64,000 nucleotides of DNA from JAQVIJ01 sp041287365 (GCA_041287365.1 JBEULL010000018.1:124001-188000), one strand, 5' to 3'; positions 8,246-17,010 are shown, counted from the first letter of the stretch. Notes: a model not told the origin generated them from the sequence alone. Numbers and translations: made by a program.

Positions 8246-8584
8246 TTATTCCGCACATGCTGGCGGCGGTGCCTTTTTCTGCTTCGGAAGGCCGTAGGGA
8301 ATGATGACATCCGCCTCGCGCAATCTTTCACCGAGTTCCTCAAGAGTGACAGGTGTCAGTTCCACGTCCACACCTTCAGGGGCATTTGCTCCCATGGTCA
8401 ACACATCGCCTTCCATGTCCCTGATCCAGCTGATGTTTTCCAGCATATATTCGGAAAAACGTGGAAATTCACCATACATAAATACAGCATAGGCATAGTG
8501 GTTTTCCACGGCCTGGCCCAATGCCGAGCGCACGCCATCGCCATACATCCTGTTCTGCACTAAAAAATATATCTTTTTCGACAT
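8246..8584 (-). CDS. YTD-cluster protein, probably DsrE-like fold
   Basis: 112 residues. The start KIYFLVQNRMYGDGVRSALGQA and the DVIIPYGLP strand suggest a DsrE/DsrF-type Rossmannoid fold, though similarity is weak. The only cysteine is near the C-terminus (PPPACAE), in a flexible Pro/Lys-rich tail. It lies between the DsrE gene (gap 15) and the 62-residue gene (gap 22) in the same operon. It is the second of the two hypothetical proteins usual in YTD clusters. A role as carrier or scaffold for persulfide transfer is inference. Confidence 0.75.
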   Translation of the reverse strand: MSKKIYFLVQNRMYGDGVRSALGQAVENHYAYAVFMYGEFPRFSEYMLENISWIRDMEGDVLTMGANAPEGVDVELTPVTLEELGERLREADVIIPYGLPKQKKAPPPACAE

Positions 8585-8599
8585 GATTTCCTCCTCTGA

Positions 8600-8932
8600 T
8601 CAAAGAACCAGATACTTGCCGCACTCTTCAAGAACGGCGCCATGGAATGCCTGAGTGCGCATCTGACGCGGCACAAGACCGCGTGGAATATCGGTTTCAG
8701 GGTCATAACCTTCACATGTGTAGCTGTCGGCGCAGATAGCCAGATCTTCTACATCGCACAGATTGGCCAGCTTGATGAAATCAGGGCTTTTGGTGAGATG
8801 AATGGCTTTGTAGGTAAAAAATACCATCACCTTCTTGCCGGCCCTGACTGCTGCCTGAGCCACCCCGAGGACATGAGACATGTGCTGGGGAGATGTCACG
8901 AATATGCCTAATTTATTTGGATCAGCAGACAT
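8600..8932 (-). CDS. DsrE-family sulfur-transfer protein of the YTD cluster
   Basis: 110 residues from ATG 8932, chosen because GGAGG lies 5 bases upstream; a TTG four codons earlier overlaps that site. The LGIFVTSPQHMSHVLGVAQAAVRAGKKVMVFFTYKAI pattern (strand, helix, strand) is typical of the DsrE fold. Four cysteines occur at 59, 67, 73 and 104, several of them candidates for persulfide carriage. DsrE proteins pass sulfane sulfur with TusA. The gene follows tusA by 34 bases and is in the same operon as the YeeE transporter. Confidence 0.85.
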   Translation of the reverse strand: MSADPNKLGIFVTSPQHMSHVLGVAQAAVRAGKKVMVFFTYKAIHLTKSPDFIKLANLCDVEDLAICADSYTCEGYDPETDIPRGLVPRQMRTQAFHGAVLEECGKYLVL

Positions 8933-8966
8933 TTTTTCCTCCAAAGTGTGAGTTCAGCAGGGTTGA

Positions 8967-9224
8967 TTACTTCTTTTTTACATAGAAACGAATAAAACCA
9001 GCGTCTTCCTTTTCGCCCAGGTACTCGTGACCTGAACGGGAACACCAGCCTGGAATGTCGTTTCTGGAGCCAGGGTCGGTTCCGAGAACCTCAAGTATCT
9101 CGCCTGACTTGAGCTTTTCGATCTCTTTTTTGGTGCGCAGCAGAGGCATCGGGCAGCTTAAACCCTTTGCATCCAGTGTGTGGTTGGCGGTGATTCCGTC
9201 CGGGGCCTTTTTGATGTCGCTCAT
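8967..9224 (-). CDS. tusA: TusA-family sulfur carrier
   Basis: 85 residues with the hallmark LDAKGLSCPMPLLRTKKEIEKL; Cys24 in the CPxP motif is the persulfide-carrying residue. The C-terminal half (TDPGSRNDIPGWCSRSGHEYL) is typical, with a second Cys after IPGW. TusA relays sulfane sulfur between rhodanese/transporter and acceptor proteins in the cytoplasm. It is second in the operon after the YeeE/YedE membrane protein, so sulfur imported by that protein could be handed directly to TusA and then DsrE. Confidence 0.93.
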   Translation of the reverse strand: MSDIKKAPDGITANHTLDAKGLSCPMPLLRTKKEIEKLKSGEILEVLGTDPGSRNDIPGWCSRSGHEYLGEKEDAGFIRFYVKKK

Positions 9225-9270
9225 AATTTCCTCCTGAGATTTGATTGAAATAATATATGATAATGATGTG

Positions 9271-10428
9271 TTACATTTCTATAACCAATGCATTGCTGTC
9301 TTCGTTCCAGTCTATCACCAGATACCAGATGAACATGGCTGCAATCACCAGCATGAATGTACCGCCATATCCCAGAATGTCCGGTAAAAATACCGCGGAA
9401 CCCAGTTTTCCCATCCATTCGTTAGCCTCAAACCAGTGTCTGAACAGCGAGTTGCTCAGGGCGAACGAGATGATGACCACCCAGAGCTTGATCTGTCCCT
9501 CGGCTACACGCCAGAGGGAACCGCTGCCGCATCCGCCTGCCACCACCATGGCCGCTCCGAAGATGAAGCCGCCCACCAGACTGCCCCATCCAAAGGCGGT
9601 CTCCACATAGAGATCAGTGCCGCGCAGGCCTGTGAATTTGAGAAGACCAATGCCTAAAGCGCCCAAAATGATGCTAACGGCCACTGCCTTACCCATAGCG
9701 GCCTCGCCTGTCATGAATGGTTCACGGAAGCCGTTGACCATACAGAGGCGGCTGCGATGAAAGACAAAGCCTATACCTGCACCGATGAGTAGATAGCCGG
9801 GCATGAGCTTGGCCCCCTCTACTTCTGAAGAGGTATAGGCATAGCCTGCGGCTATGAGGCCGATTATGGCTACCCAGCCCAGAAATGGAGGCAGATTGCC
9901 GAGAAATGTGGGGCCAGCCGGGCCTGGAGTAAAATGTTCCATCTCCCAATAGATATATTTGAGCCCCACTACAACGCCTGCGATCAGGCCTATCATCATG
10001 GTGAAACCGCTTGCCGAAAGGTTTTGAATGGCGCTGTAGAACCCGCCCACATTACATCCAAAGGCCAGTGTGGCGCCAAGCCCCATGAATATGCCTGCTA
10101 TCAAACCCTTCCATATCTCCAGCATGGGAGGCACACGAAATGCGAATTCTCTTGCTAGAACGGCAGATATCCATGCACCTGCCAGAAGACCCATGTCCAT
10201 CATGGAACCAGAGTGATAAAGCGGGTGGTCCGGCATCTCTGTGTAAAATCCAATTCCATAAAAAAACCAGTCCGCCCAGTTGCGGATGCCGCCTACGATG
10301 CCCCATGGTCTTTTCCACTCCACCATCAGAATGGCCAGGAACGCCAGCAGAATACCTCCTGTCATAGGTGACCAGGTCTTTTTGAAGAAAGAATCATAGA
10401 CCTCGTTGAATTTTTCTCCGATTGACAT
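9271..10428 (-). CDS. yedE: YeeE/YedE-family (TsuA-like) sulfur-compound transporter
   Basis: 385 residues, about nine to ten hydrophobic segments, inner membrane. Three conserved Cys-containing motifs of the family are present: FGCNVGGFYSA (Cys125), SRLCMVNGFREPF (Cys229) and AGGCGSGSLWRVAEG (Cys300). In characterised TsuA these cysteines line the route for thiosulfate. It is first in the YTD operon, with SD GGAGG before the ATG. The adjacent tusA is a common partner, even as a fusion in other genomes. The ion carried here could be thiosulfate, polysulfide or another sulfur species. Confidence 0.92.
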   Translation of the reverse strand: MSIGEKFNEVYDSFFKKTWSPMTGGILLAFLAILMVEWKRPWGIVGGIRNWADWFFYGIGFYTEMPDHPLYHSGSMMDMGLLAGAWISAVLAREFAFRVPPMLEIWKGLIAGIFMGLGATLAFGCNVGGFYSAIQNLSASGFTMMIGLIAGVVVGLKYIYWEMEHFTPGPAGPTFLGNLPPFLGWVAIIGLIAAGYAYTSSEVEGAKLMPGYLLIGAGIGFVFHRSRLCMVNGFREPFMTGEAAMGKAVAVSIILGALGIGLLKFTGLRGTDLYVETAFGWGSLVGGFIFGAAMVVAGGCGSGSLWRVAEGQIKLWVVIISFALSNSLFRHWFEANEWMGKLGSAVFLPDILGYGGTFMLVIAAMFIWYLVIDWNEDSNALVIEM

Positions 10429-10521
10429 TCACCCCTCCTTATGAATGAGTTGTTGAAAACAAGACATAAATTGTATTGCAGATTGGCCAAAATGAAATAT
10501 GCTATCTGCGAAATTGATAAG

Positions 10522-10550
10522 GTCGTAACAAAATTCACGCAGTATGTCAA
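10522..10550 (-). promoter_or_regulatory. Candidate promoter of the YTD operon
   Basis: The minus strand has TTGACA (10550-10545), 17 bases, then TACGAC (10527-10522). The -35 box is perfect and the -10 box weak, as expected of a promoter needing an activator. It lies about 95 bases before the yedE start, in the divergent region shared with the M16 peptidase gene. Confidence 0.4.
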
Positions 10551-10604
10551 GTGGATAATGAATTGCTGTTCATTTTTTATTATTTTATGAAGGAGGAGCA
10601 TGCG

Positions 10605-13283
10605 GTGGTTTCAGATTTTTTAGACGGTTACAGAACCATTCTGACGGCATTCTGTTTTTTGGCCGTGTTATGTCTCTTTATGGTACCTGCCGTTGTCTGG
10701 GCATCGGATGCCATGGGGCGTTTGCAGAAATTTACTCTTTCCAACGGCATAGTGGGTGTGGTGCAGTCCAGCCAGCGGGCACCGGTGGTGGCGGTACAGG
10801 TCTGGGTGAAGGCGGGAAGTATCTATGAAACCGATGCAGAGGCCGGTATAACCCATCTCATAGAGCATATGATCTTCAAAGGCACGAAAAAACGTGGGCC
10901 TGGTGAGATAGCCAGGGCGATCGAGGCGGTGGGAGGCAGTATCAATGCATATACATCCCTCGACTACACGGTTTATCACTGTGAGGTACCCAGAAGCGCC
11001 ATGGAAGAGGCAGTGGATGTGCTTGCAGATGCTGTTTTCAATTCGGTCTTCGATCCTATGGAACTGGAACGGGAGAAAAAGGTCGTTCTGGAAGAGCTGC
11101 ACATGAGAGAGGATCGGCCTATGAGCCGCATGTCCCGTATTCTGATGGAGACCTCTTATGTCAATCATCCCTACAGGCGTCCTGTTATAGGTTATGAAAA
11201 TACAGTTTCCTCTTTCACAAGAGAGGATATCCTAAACTATATGAAACGCCGCTATGTGCCTGAAAACATCACAGTCGTTGTGGTAGGCGATGTAAATCCA
11301 CAACAGACCCAGCAGGTTATCACACAGAAATTCTCTTCCTATGCCAGGGGGCATGCGGCCTCTGAGTCCGAGGTCGAGATTTTTGAACCGCCTCAAAACA
11401 AGGTGCGTATAAGGCAGGAAAGAATGGAGACTGAGGAAGGTTATCTGGCCATCTCTTTTTCAGGCCTGCCAGGTTTTCACGACCCTGCAATGCCTGTGCT
11501 GGATGTGCTGGGCTCAGTGCTCGCAAACGGCGCCTCATCTCGTCTTAATCGAGTTTTGAAAGAGGAAAAACAATTGGTGCATACTATCTCGGCCTCTGCC
11601 TTCACTCCAAAGGGCCCTGGTATGTTCGAGGTGTTTGCTACGCTCGATTCAGAAAAGATCGGTGATGCCATTTACAACATCTTACAGGAATTAGCCGCGT
11701 TACAGCAGGGTTTGGTCACTTCTGAAGAGCTGGAGCGGGCCAAGGTGGCGGTTGAAAAGGGATTTGTCGAGGCCATGGAGACCATGGACGGCGAAGCGGA
11801 CAAGCTCGGGAGTTTCGAGATCATGTTTGGTGATCCACGCGCCGACCTGCTGTATCTCAAACACATTCGGGAGGTGACCCCTGAAGACATCAGACAGGCG
11901 GCTCAGCGTTATTTCGTACCACAGCACATCAATATCGTCACCATAATTCCACAGGATTTCCGGAGTGTTTTGAAAGAAGATGAGATTCAGGCCTTGATCA
12001 AAAGGACTGGATTGAAGGATTTTAATGGCAAGGATATAGGCTCTATCAGGTTGTTGCCGGTTGAACGTTATAGACTGCCCAACGGCGTCATTTTGCTGGT
12101 CAGAGAAAATCATGATGTGCCGACCGTGGCCATTCAGGCCGTTTTCCCGGGCGGGCTTCGATATGAAACAAAGGACACGAATGGTATCTTCCATTTCATG
12201 GAAGAGGTCTGGACAAGGGGTACGCAGACACACAACTATCAGGAATTGTCGGAGATCATAGAGGGGCTCGGGGGGTCCATTCATGGTTTTTCGGGCAAGA
12301 ACACCTTTGGTCTGGCGGGTCACTTCCTCAGTAAAAATCTGGAGAGCAGCCTGAATGTCTTTATGGAGATATTGCTTTCTCCGGTGTTTTCGCAGTCTGA
12401 GGTGGAGAAGGTAAGGTCTCTTATTCTTGCAGAGCTCAAACGACAGGAAGATTCGCTTTCATCTGTCGCCTTCAGGGAATTCAACCGTGTTCTCTTTGAA
12501 CCACATCCCTATGCCTTGAACCCCATAGGTTCCATGTCCGTGGTGCAGTCGATTCAGGCCGAGGATCTCTCCAATCTTTATAAGGAATATGTGACCCCTG
12601 ATGAGGCGGTCATTGGAGTTGTGGGTGATGTAAATGCAAAGGAACTATTCACAAAGATACATGAGTATCTGAGTGCATGGTCTGTGCCGTGCGTCAGAAT
12701 GCCTCCGGCCCCTCCGGCCCCCGCACCCCTTCTGTCGCCCAAACCCTTCAATCTGCCCAAGGATAAACAGCAGATCCACATAGTTCTTGGCTTTCCGGGC
12801 GTCAATTTCAAGAATCCGGATCGTTATGCCCTGGAGGTACTTAATGCGGCCTTGGCAGGTCAGGGCGGTAGGTTGTTTTTGAACCTGAGGGATAAAGACA
12901 GCCTTGCCTATGCCGTGACATCAATGGTGGGTCTTGGGCTGGATTATGGTTCCATAGGTTTTTATATCGCCTGTGCACCTGAAAAAAAGGACCAGGCCAT
13001 AAGCGCCATGTGGAAAGAGATATATGAGGTCTCACAGACGCCGCTTACCACGGAAGAAGTGGAGCGGGCTAAGGCATGGCTTATAGGGAATTACGAGATA
13101 GGCATGCAGACCAATGAGGCCCAGGCTATGGATGTGGTACTCAATGAGATTCATGGGCTTGGATGGGATTTCCCTGAAAAGTATGTGCGGGAGATTCAAC
13201 GTGTGAATGCGGCCAAGATATTGGAAGTGGCCCGAAAATACCTGACCAAAGACAGATATGTCATCGTCACCATAGGAAAATAG
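10605..13283 (+). CDS. Exported M16-family zinc peptidase, double-length
   Basis: 892 residues if started at GTG 10605, which is 8 bases after AAGGAGG; upstream in-frame codons at 10551 and 10587 lack such a site. The N-terminus then reads as a signal peptide (hydrophobic core LTAFCFLAVLCLFMVPAVVWASD). The protein has two pitrilysin-like halves. The first carries the inverted zinc motif HxxEH (HLIEHMIFKGT) and a downstream conserved Glu pair (VVLEELH). The second has HFMEEVW in the same place, so the second zinc His is lost and this half is probably structural. Likely a periplasmic peptidase. It heads a string with the ClpX-like ATPase 3 bases downstream. Confidence 0.88.
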   Translation: MVSDFLDGYRTILTAFCFLAVLCLFMVPAVVWASDAMGRLQKFTLSNGIVGVVQSSQRAPVVAVQVWVKAGSIYETDAEAGITHLIEHMIFKGTKKRGPGEIARAIEAVGGSINAYTSLDYTVYHCEVPRSAMEEAVDVLADAVFNSVFDPMELEREKKVVLEELHMREDRPMSRMSRILMETSYVNHPYRRPVIGYENTVSSFTREDILNYMKRRYVPENITVVVVGDVNPQQTQQVITQKFSSYARGHAASESEVEIFEPPQNKVRIRQERMETEEGYLAISFSGLPGFHDPAMPVLDVLGSVLANGASSRLNRVLKEEKQLVHTISASAFTPKGPGMFEVFATLDSEKIGDAIYNILQELAALQQGLVTSEELERAKVAVEKGFVEAMETMDGEADKLGSFEIMFGDPRADLLYLKHIREVTPEDIRQAAQRYFVPQHINIVTIIPQDFRSVLKEDEIQALIKRTGLKDFNGKDIGSIRLLPVERYRLPNGVILLVRENHDVPTVAIQAVFPGGLRYETKDTNGIFHFMEEVWTRGTQTHNYQELSEIIEGLGGSIHGFSGKNTFGLAGHFLSKNLESSLNVFMEILLSPVFSQSEVEKVRSLILAELKRQEDSLSSVAFREFNRVLFEPHPYALNPIGSMSVVQSIQAEDLSNLYKEYVTPDEAVIGVVGDVNAKELFTKIHEYLSAWSVPCVRMPPAPPAPAPLLSPKPFNLPKDKQQIHIVLGFPGVNFKNPDRYALEVLNAALAGQGGRLFLNLRDKDSLAYAVTSMVGLGLDYGSIGFYIACAPEKKDQAISAMWKEIYEVSQTPLTTEEVERAKAWLIGNYEIGMQTNEAQAMDVVLNEIHGLGWDFPEKYVREIQRVNAAKILEVARKYLTKDRYVIVTIGK

Positions 13284-13286
13284 ATT

Positions 13287-15029
13287 ATGGGCAATCCAAC
13301 TCCGCAAGAACTGGAACGAGAAATAGAGTCATATCTGCTCTCCAAATACGGCGACAGAATTCGCGTGGCCGTTAGGGCGCCAGAACCCACTGATAAAAAA
13401 GACAGGGCCTTTGAAAAGAAAAAAGCCCCTGCGCTGGTAAAACCCGAGGAGATGGTGGCCTATCTCGATCGTTTCGTGATAAAGCAGGACACGGCAAAGG
13501 CAGTGCTTGCCACAAAGGTGTGCACTCATTACAACAAAATGAATTATTTGCACCATAGAAGCGGGCTATCGTCATCTGTCGGTGGAATAAAGAACAATAT
13601 CATACTGATCGGCCCTACTGGTGTGGGCAAGACCTTTCTTGTAAAATTGATAGCGGAGAAAATGGGCGTTCCGTTTGTAAAGGGTGACGCCACCAAGTTC
13701 AGCGAGACTGGATATGTGGGCGGCGACGTGGAGGACCTGGTGAGGGAATTGGTAACTGTCGCCAAAGGCGACATTCGTATGGCGCAGCAGGGGATCGTCT
13801 ATATAGATGAGATAGATAAGATAGCCGCTTCCTACGGCAGTTATGGCCCTGATGTCTCGCGCACCGGTGTGCAGCGGGCGCTTTTGAAACCCATGGAGGA
13901 GACGGATGTGGATATGCGCGTTCAACACGACCCCATATCCCAAATGGAAGCCATGGAGCATTTCAGGCTGACGGGCAAGAAGGAGCGTCGAGTAATCAAC
14001 ACGAAAAATATTCTGTTCATAGTGAGCGGTGCATTTGCCGGGCTTGCCGATATCATAAAAAAACGGATTCAGAGGAATTCCATAGGGTTCGCAGCCGAAA
14101 TAGGCACTCAGGACGAGTGTTACTGGCATCGTTTTGTAACGCCACAAGACCTCATTGAATACGGTTTTGAGGCTGAGTTCGTAGGACGATTGCCGGTAAT
14201 AGCCGTGCTTGAAGAGCTTTCAGAGGAAGACCTGTATTTGATTTTGAAAAATTCACAAAATCCCATAATCGCCAGCAAGAGACAGGACTTCGCTGCTTAT
14301 GGTATAGACCTGCGTTTCGAGGATGATGCCCTGATGCTGCTGGCCGAACAGGCACATGCAGCCCATACTGGCGCAAGGGCACTGGTCAGCGTTCTGGAAC
14401 AGGCCCTTTTGCCATTTGAAAAGACGCTGCCATCTCATGATTTTCGTTTTTTGGTGGTTACAAGGGAATTGGTGCAGAATCCTCGTGAGTATCTGGCCTA
14501 TCTTCTGTCCGTAGGCGAGACACAGGAGATGTGCGATGCCTATAATAGGCTCAAACATCAGGATAATGAGCTCCTTCTAAGCGGTATTTCCTCTGAATTG
14601 GCCATAATGTTTGAAAAAAACGGCTTTGAACTTACGGATGCCCGCAAGGATGTGTTGGCTGCAATCGTTTCTCAAGAGGAAATGTCACCGGAGGCGGCGG
14701 CCGAACTGCTGTTGTTTTGGATAAAACAGATACATTCCTATGAGCAAAATCTGCGGGTTAAATTCGGCATGACTATCATCTTTCAGGATGATCTGATAGA
14801 TTTTTTGCTTGAACGCGGCATTGAGGATGAAGTATATATCTACACGGATTGTGAGGAACTGAGTGACAGATTGGAGGAGGGTTTATCCATGCTGAAGGGT
14901 AGGGTGCAAGATGTTGTGGGCGTGCCGCTTATCGCCTTGAAACAACCCGATGTGTTCATTCATGATCTGTTGAAGCGTTTCTGGATTGCTTGCGAAGACG
15001 AGAAGGGTAAAGCCTATGAAAGAACATAG
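13287..15029 (+). CDS. ClpX-like AAA+ ATPase without zinc-binding domain
   Basis: 580 residues. Walker A GPTGVGKT lies at about 109-116 and Walker B IVYIDEID at about 170-177. The ATPase core resembles ClpX (GDATKFSETGYVGGDVEDLVREL). It lacks the N-terminal four-Cys zinc domain that ClpX uses for adaptors, and it is about 150 residues longer at the C-terminus. It is therefore a paralogue rather than ClpX itself, and no clpP is adjacent. It may unfold proteins on its own or with another partner. It begins 3 bases after the M16 gene and overlaps the receiver-like gene by 14 bases, so the three are co-expressed. Confidence 0.85.
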   Translation: MGNPTPQELEREIESYLLSKYGDRIRVAVRAPEPTDKKDRAFEKKKAPALVKPEEMVAYLDRFVIKQDTAKAVLATKVCTHYNKMNYLHHRSGLSSSVGGIKNNIILIGPTGVGKTFLVKLIAEKMGVPFVKGDATKFSETGYVGGDVEDLVRELVTVAKGDIRMAQQGIVYIDEIDKIAASYGSYGPDVSRTGVQRALLKPMEETDVDMRVQHDPISQMEAMEHFRLTGKKERRVINTKNILFIVSGAFAGLADIIKKRIQRNSIGFAAEIGTQDECYWHRFVTPQDLIEYGFEAEFVGRLPVIAVLEELSEEDLYLILKNSQNPIIASKRQDFAAYGIDLRFEDDALMLLAEQAHAAHTGARALVSVLEQALLPFEKTLPSHDFRFLVVTRELVQNPREYLAYLLSVGETQEMCDAYNRLKHQDNELLLSGISSELAIMFEKNGFELTDARKDVLAAIVSQEEMSPEAAAELLLFWIKQIHSYEQNLRVKFGMTIIFQDDLIDFLLERGIEDEVYIYTDCEELSDRLEEGLSMLKGRVQDVVGVPLIALKQPDVFIHDLLKRFWIACEDEKGKAYERT

Positions 15030-15393
15030 GATATTGTTGCTGATCGATCCTGATGCACAGACTCGAAAGGGCTTCAAGGAGGCTATAAACGAGCTGGGTG
15101 GAATTCAACTCTTCATAGCCGAGGATGGACAGGAGGGTCTTGACATACTGAAAGGCAGACACTGTGACATGGTCGCCATTCGAAGGAGCGCCGCTGTACT
15201 GGATGCCTTTTCCTTCAGTGTGCTCATGCGCCAGGATGAGCGTTATAAAGAGGTTCCGCTGCTCGTGTTGTATTCGGAGGACTCGGAACCGGAGCGGGAC
15301 AAACTCTGTGATGCCGGTTGCAGTGGTTGCATAAAACTTCCGTTTTCAACACATGATATAAAAGCCCTGTTAAAGGAGTGGTTAAAACTATGA
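15016..15393 (+). CDS. Receiver-like (pseudo-response-regulator) protein
   Basis: 125 residues from ATG 15016 (an earlier in-frame codon at 14986 is buried in the ATPase gene). It has the receiver pattern: RILLLIDPDAQTRKGF with acidic pocket residues 11 and 13, then FIAEDGQEGLDIL, and VPLLVLYSEDS. The phospho-acceptor position after CDMVAI is Arg56 instead of Asp, and the usual KPF becomes KLPF. It probably cannot be phosphorylated in the normal way. As a stand-alone pseudo-receiver coupled to a ClpX-like ATPase, it could serve as an adaptor or sensor (inference). It overlaps hemB by 4 bases (ATGA). Confidence 0.75.
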   Translation: MKEHRILLLIDPDAQTRKGFKEAINELGGIQLFIAEDGQEGLDILKGRHCDMVAIRRSAAVLDAFSFSVLMRQDERYKEVPLLVLYSEDSEPERDKLCDAGCSGCIKLPFSTHDIKALLKEWLKL

Positions 15394-16367
15394 TGTTTCC
15401 AGAATACAGACCAAGAAGACTCAGACGTACGGAACAACTGCGTGCCCTGGTGCGTGAAAATATTCTCACCCCGGAGCACCTCGTATATCCACTTTTTGTT
15501 GTGGAAGGCAGCGGCATAAAAAAGGACATAGACGCCATGCCGGGCTGCGCCCAGATGTCTGTGGATAAGATTCTTGAAGAGATTAAGGCGCTTTCAGATA
15601 TTGGTGTCACTTCCGTAATCCTTTTTGGCATACCTGAACATAAGGACGAACGAGGGACCGAGGCCTGGAGCGCCAAGGGAGTGGTGCAAAAGGCCATAAC
15701 AGCAATCAAAAAGGCTTTGCCATCCATGCTTGTAGTTACGGATGTCTGTATGTGCGAATATACATCCCATGGTCACTGCGGCATTCTACATAAAGGGGAC
15801 GTGGACAACGACGCTACATTGGAGAGTTTGGCCAAGATCGCACTTTCTCACGCTCGGGCCGGTGCGGATATGGTAGCCCCTTCGGATATGATGGACGGCC
15901 GCGTGGCCGCCATTAGAGAGGCCCTGGACGAGAACGATTTTTCCAATATTCCCATCATGTCCTATGCGGTCAAGTATGCATCCTCCTTTTACGGCCCATT
16001 TAGAGAGGCGGCTGAGTGCGCGCCGCAGTTCGGCGACAGGCGTTCATATCAGATGGACCCTGCCAATCAACGAGAGGCATTGAGGGAGGCTGCATTGGAT
16101 GTGGAAGAGGGTGCGGACATCCTTATGGTCAAGCCTGCCATGCCCTATCTGGACATCATTTGTCTTCTAAAACAGGAGTTCACGCTGCCCATAGCTGCAT
16201 ATCAGGTGAGCGGCGAGTATTCTTTGATCAAGGCTGCTGCTGCTCAAGGCTGGATCGATGAAAGACGTGTGATGGAGGAAGGTCTTTTGAGTATCAAACG
16301 GGCCGGTGCCGACATAATAATCACCTATTTCGCCAAGGATTTTGCCAAAAATTACTACAGAAAGTGA
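15390..16367 (+). CDS. hemB: Delta-aminolevulinic acid dehydratase (porphobilinogen synthase)
   Basis: 325 residues from ATG 15390, which overlaps the preceding TGA as ATGA and has AAGGAG upstream; a GTG at 15378 is less likely. HemB landmarks are visible: the metal-site stretch TDVCMCEYTSHGHCGI (three cysteines, zinc type), the Schiff-base Lys in SYAVKYASSFYGPFREAA, and the second Lys in ILMVKPAMPYLDI. HemB condenses two ALA molecules into porphobilinogen, the shared precursor of haem, siroheme and B12. It is far from the haem operon but feeds both that pathway and the corrinoid interests of the 31-42 kb locus. Confidence 0.95.
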   Translation: MMFPEYRPRRLRRTEQLRALVRENILTPEHLVYPLFVVEGSGIKKDIDAMPGCAQMSVDKILEEIKALSDIGVTSVILFGIPEHKDERGTEAWSAKGVVQKAITAIKKALPSMLVVTDVCMCEYTSHGHCGILHKGDVDNDATLESLAKIALSHARAGADMVAPSDMMDGRVAAIREALDENDFSNIPIMSYAVKYASSFYGPFREAAECAPQFGDRRSYQMDPANQREALREAALDVEEGADILMVKPAMPYLDIICLLKQEFTLPIAAYQVSGEYSLIKAAAAQGWIDERRVMEEGLLSIKRAGADIIITYFAKDFAKNYYRK

Positions 16368-16378
16368 GCATAGTGTGC

Positions 16379-16883
16379 ATGAATCAGTTGATGGCCGCTA
16401 ACCAGGGTATTGTTGCAGAAAAAGATGTCCAATGATGCACCTTATTATATGCTTGGTCCGCTGCCTACTGACATAGGTGCAGGCATGGATCATATAACAG
16501 CAGCAATAGGGGCAGCGCATTCAGCCATGTATGGCGCTGATCTCATCTGTTATATAACGCCAGCCGAACACCTGGCCTTGCCTAACGTGGAGGACGTGGT
16601 TATAGGCGTAAAGACCGCACGGTTGGCTGCACATATCGGGGATGTGGTGAAATTAAAGGGTAAAGCCGACTTGCCCGACAAACAGTTGAGCAAAAATCGC
16701 AGGGACCTGCGCTGGCAGGAACAATACAAAAATCTTCTGTTTCCTGAGGATGCCAGAGCCATACTTGAAACTCGTAGTTCCATGCACGGCAGTGGTTGTT
16801 CCATGTGCGGAGAGATGTGCGCCATGAAAAATTCCAGCATATCTTTCGATGCCTTTTTGTCCAAGGATAAACGTGATGCTTGA
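16379..16883 (+). pseudogene. C-terminal remnant of a ThiC/BzaF-family radical SAM enzyme
   Basis: The frame from about 16410 encodes APYYMLGPLPTDIGAGMDHI, then ICYITPAEHLALPN, KNRRDLRWQEQ and a terminal Fe-S motif GCSMCGEMCAMK, which is the last third of a ThiC-family protein (full length about 430). The first two thirds are absent; hemB ends 12 bases upstream. A short extension in another frame from ATG 16379 (MNQLMAANQGIVAEK) joins if one base is dropped from the AAAAA run near 16418-16422. It is a truncated gene and almost certainly inactive. The variant GPLPTD (ThiC usually GPLVTD) leaves open an origin from the anaerobic B12 lower-ligand enzyme BzaF rather than ThiC. Confidence 0.75.
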
Positions 16884-16918
16884 TCATGTGTTGTCTGATA
16901 TTTCGTAATTGGTTTAGT

Positions 16919-16946
16919 AATGGCACAGTTTCGTGCCATTTTTTAT
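16919..16946 (+). terminator. Rho-independent terminator after the ThiC-family remnant
   Basis: AATGGCAC and GTGCCATT form a perfect 8-bp stem with a 6-base loop, followed directly by TTTTATTT. It would close the M16-to-hemB transcript. Confidence 0.88.
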
Positions 16947-16994
16947 TTCTTTATTTGTCTTGGTATATTTATAAATAGTTTTTGAGTTTCACTT

Positions 16995-17010
16995 TGTGAT
17001 GTTTATCACT
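16995..17010. promoter_or_regulatory. Crp/Fnr-family (HcpR-like) operator
   Basis: TGTGA-N6-TCACT, one base from the symmetrical TGTGA-N6-TCACA, lies in an AT-rich gap about 120 bases before the molybdopterin oxidoreductase. This consensus is shared by Crp and by HcpR, the regulator of sulfate and nitrosative genes in Desulfovibrio relatives. Which protein binds is inference. Confidence 0.5.

Noticed and set aside
13287..15029. Canonical ClpX
   Set aside because: There is no N-terminal C4 zinc domain, the C-terminus is much longer, and no clpP lies nearby.
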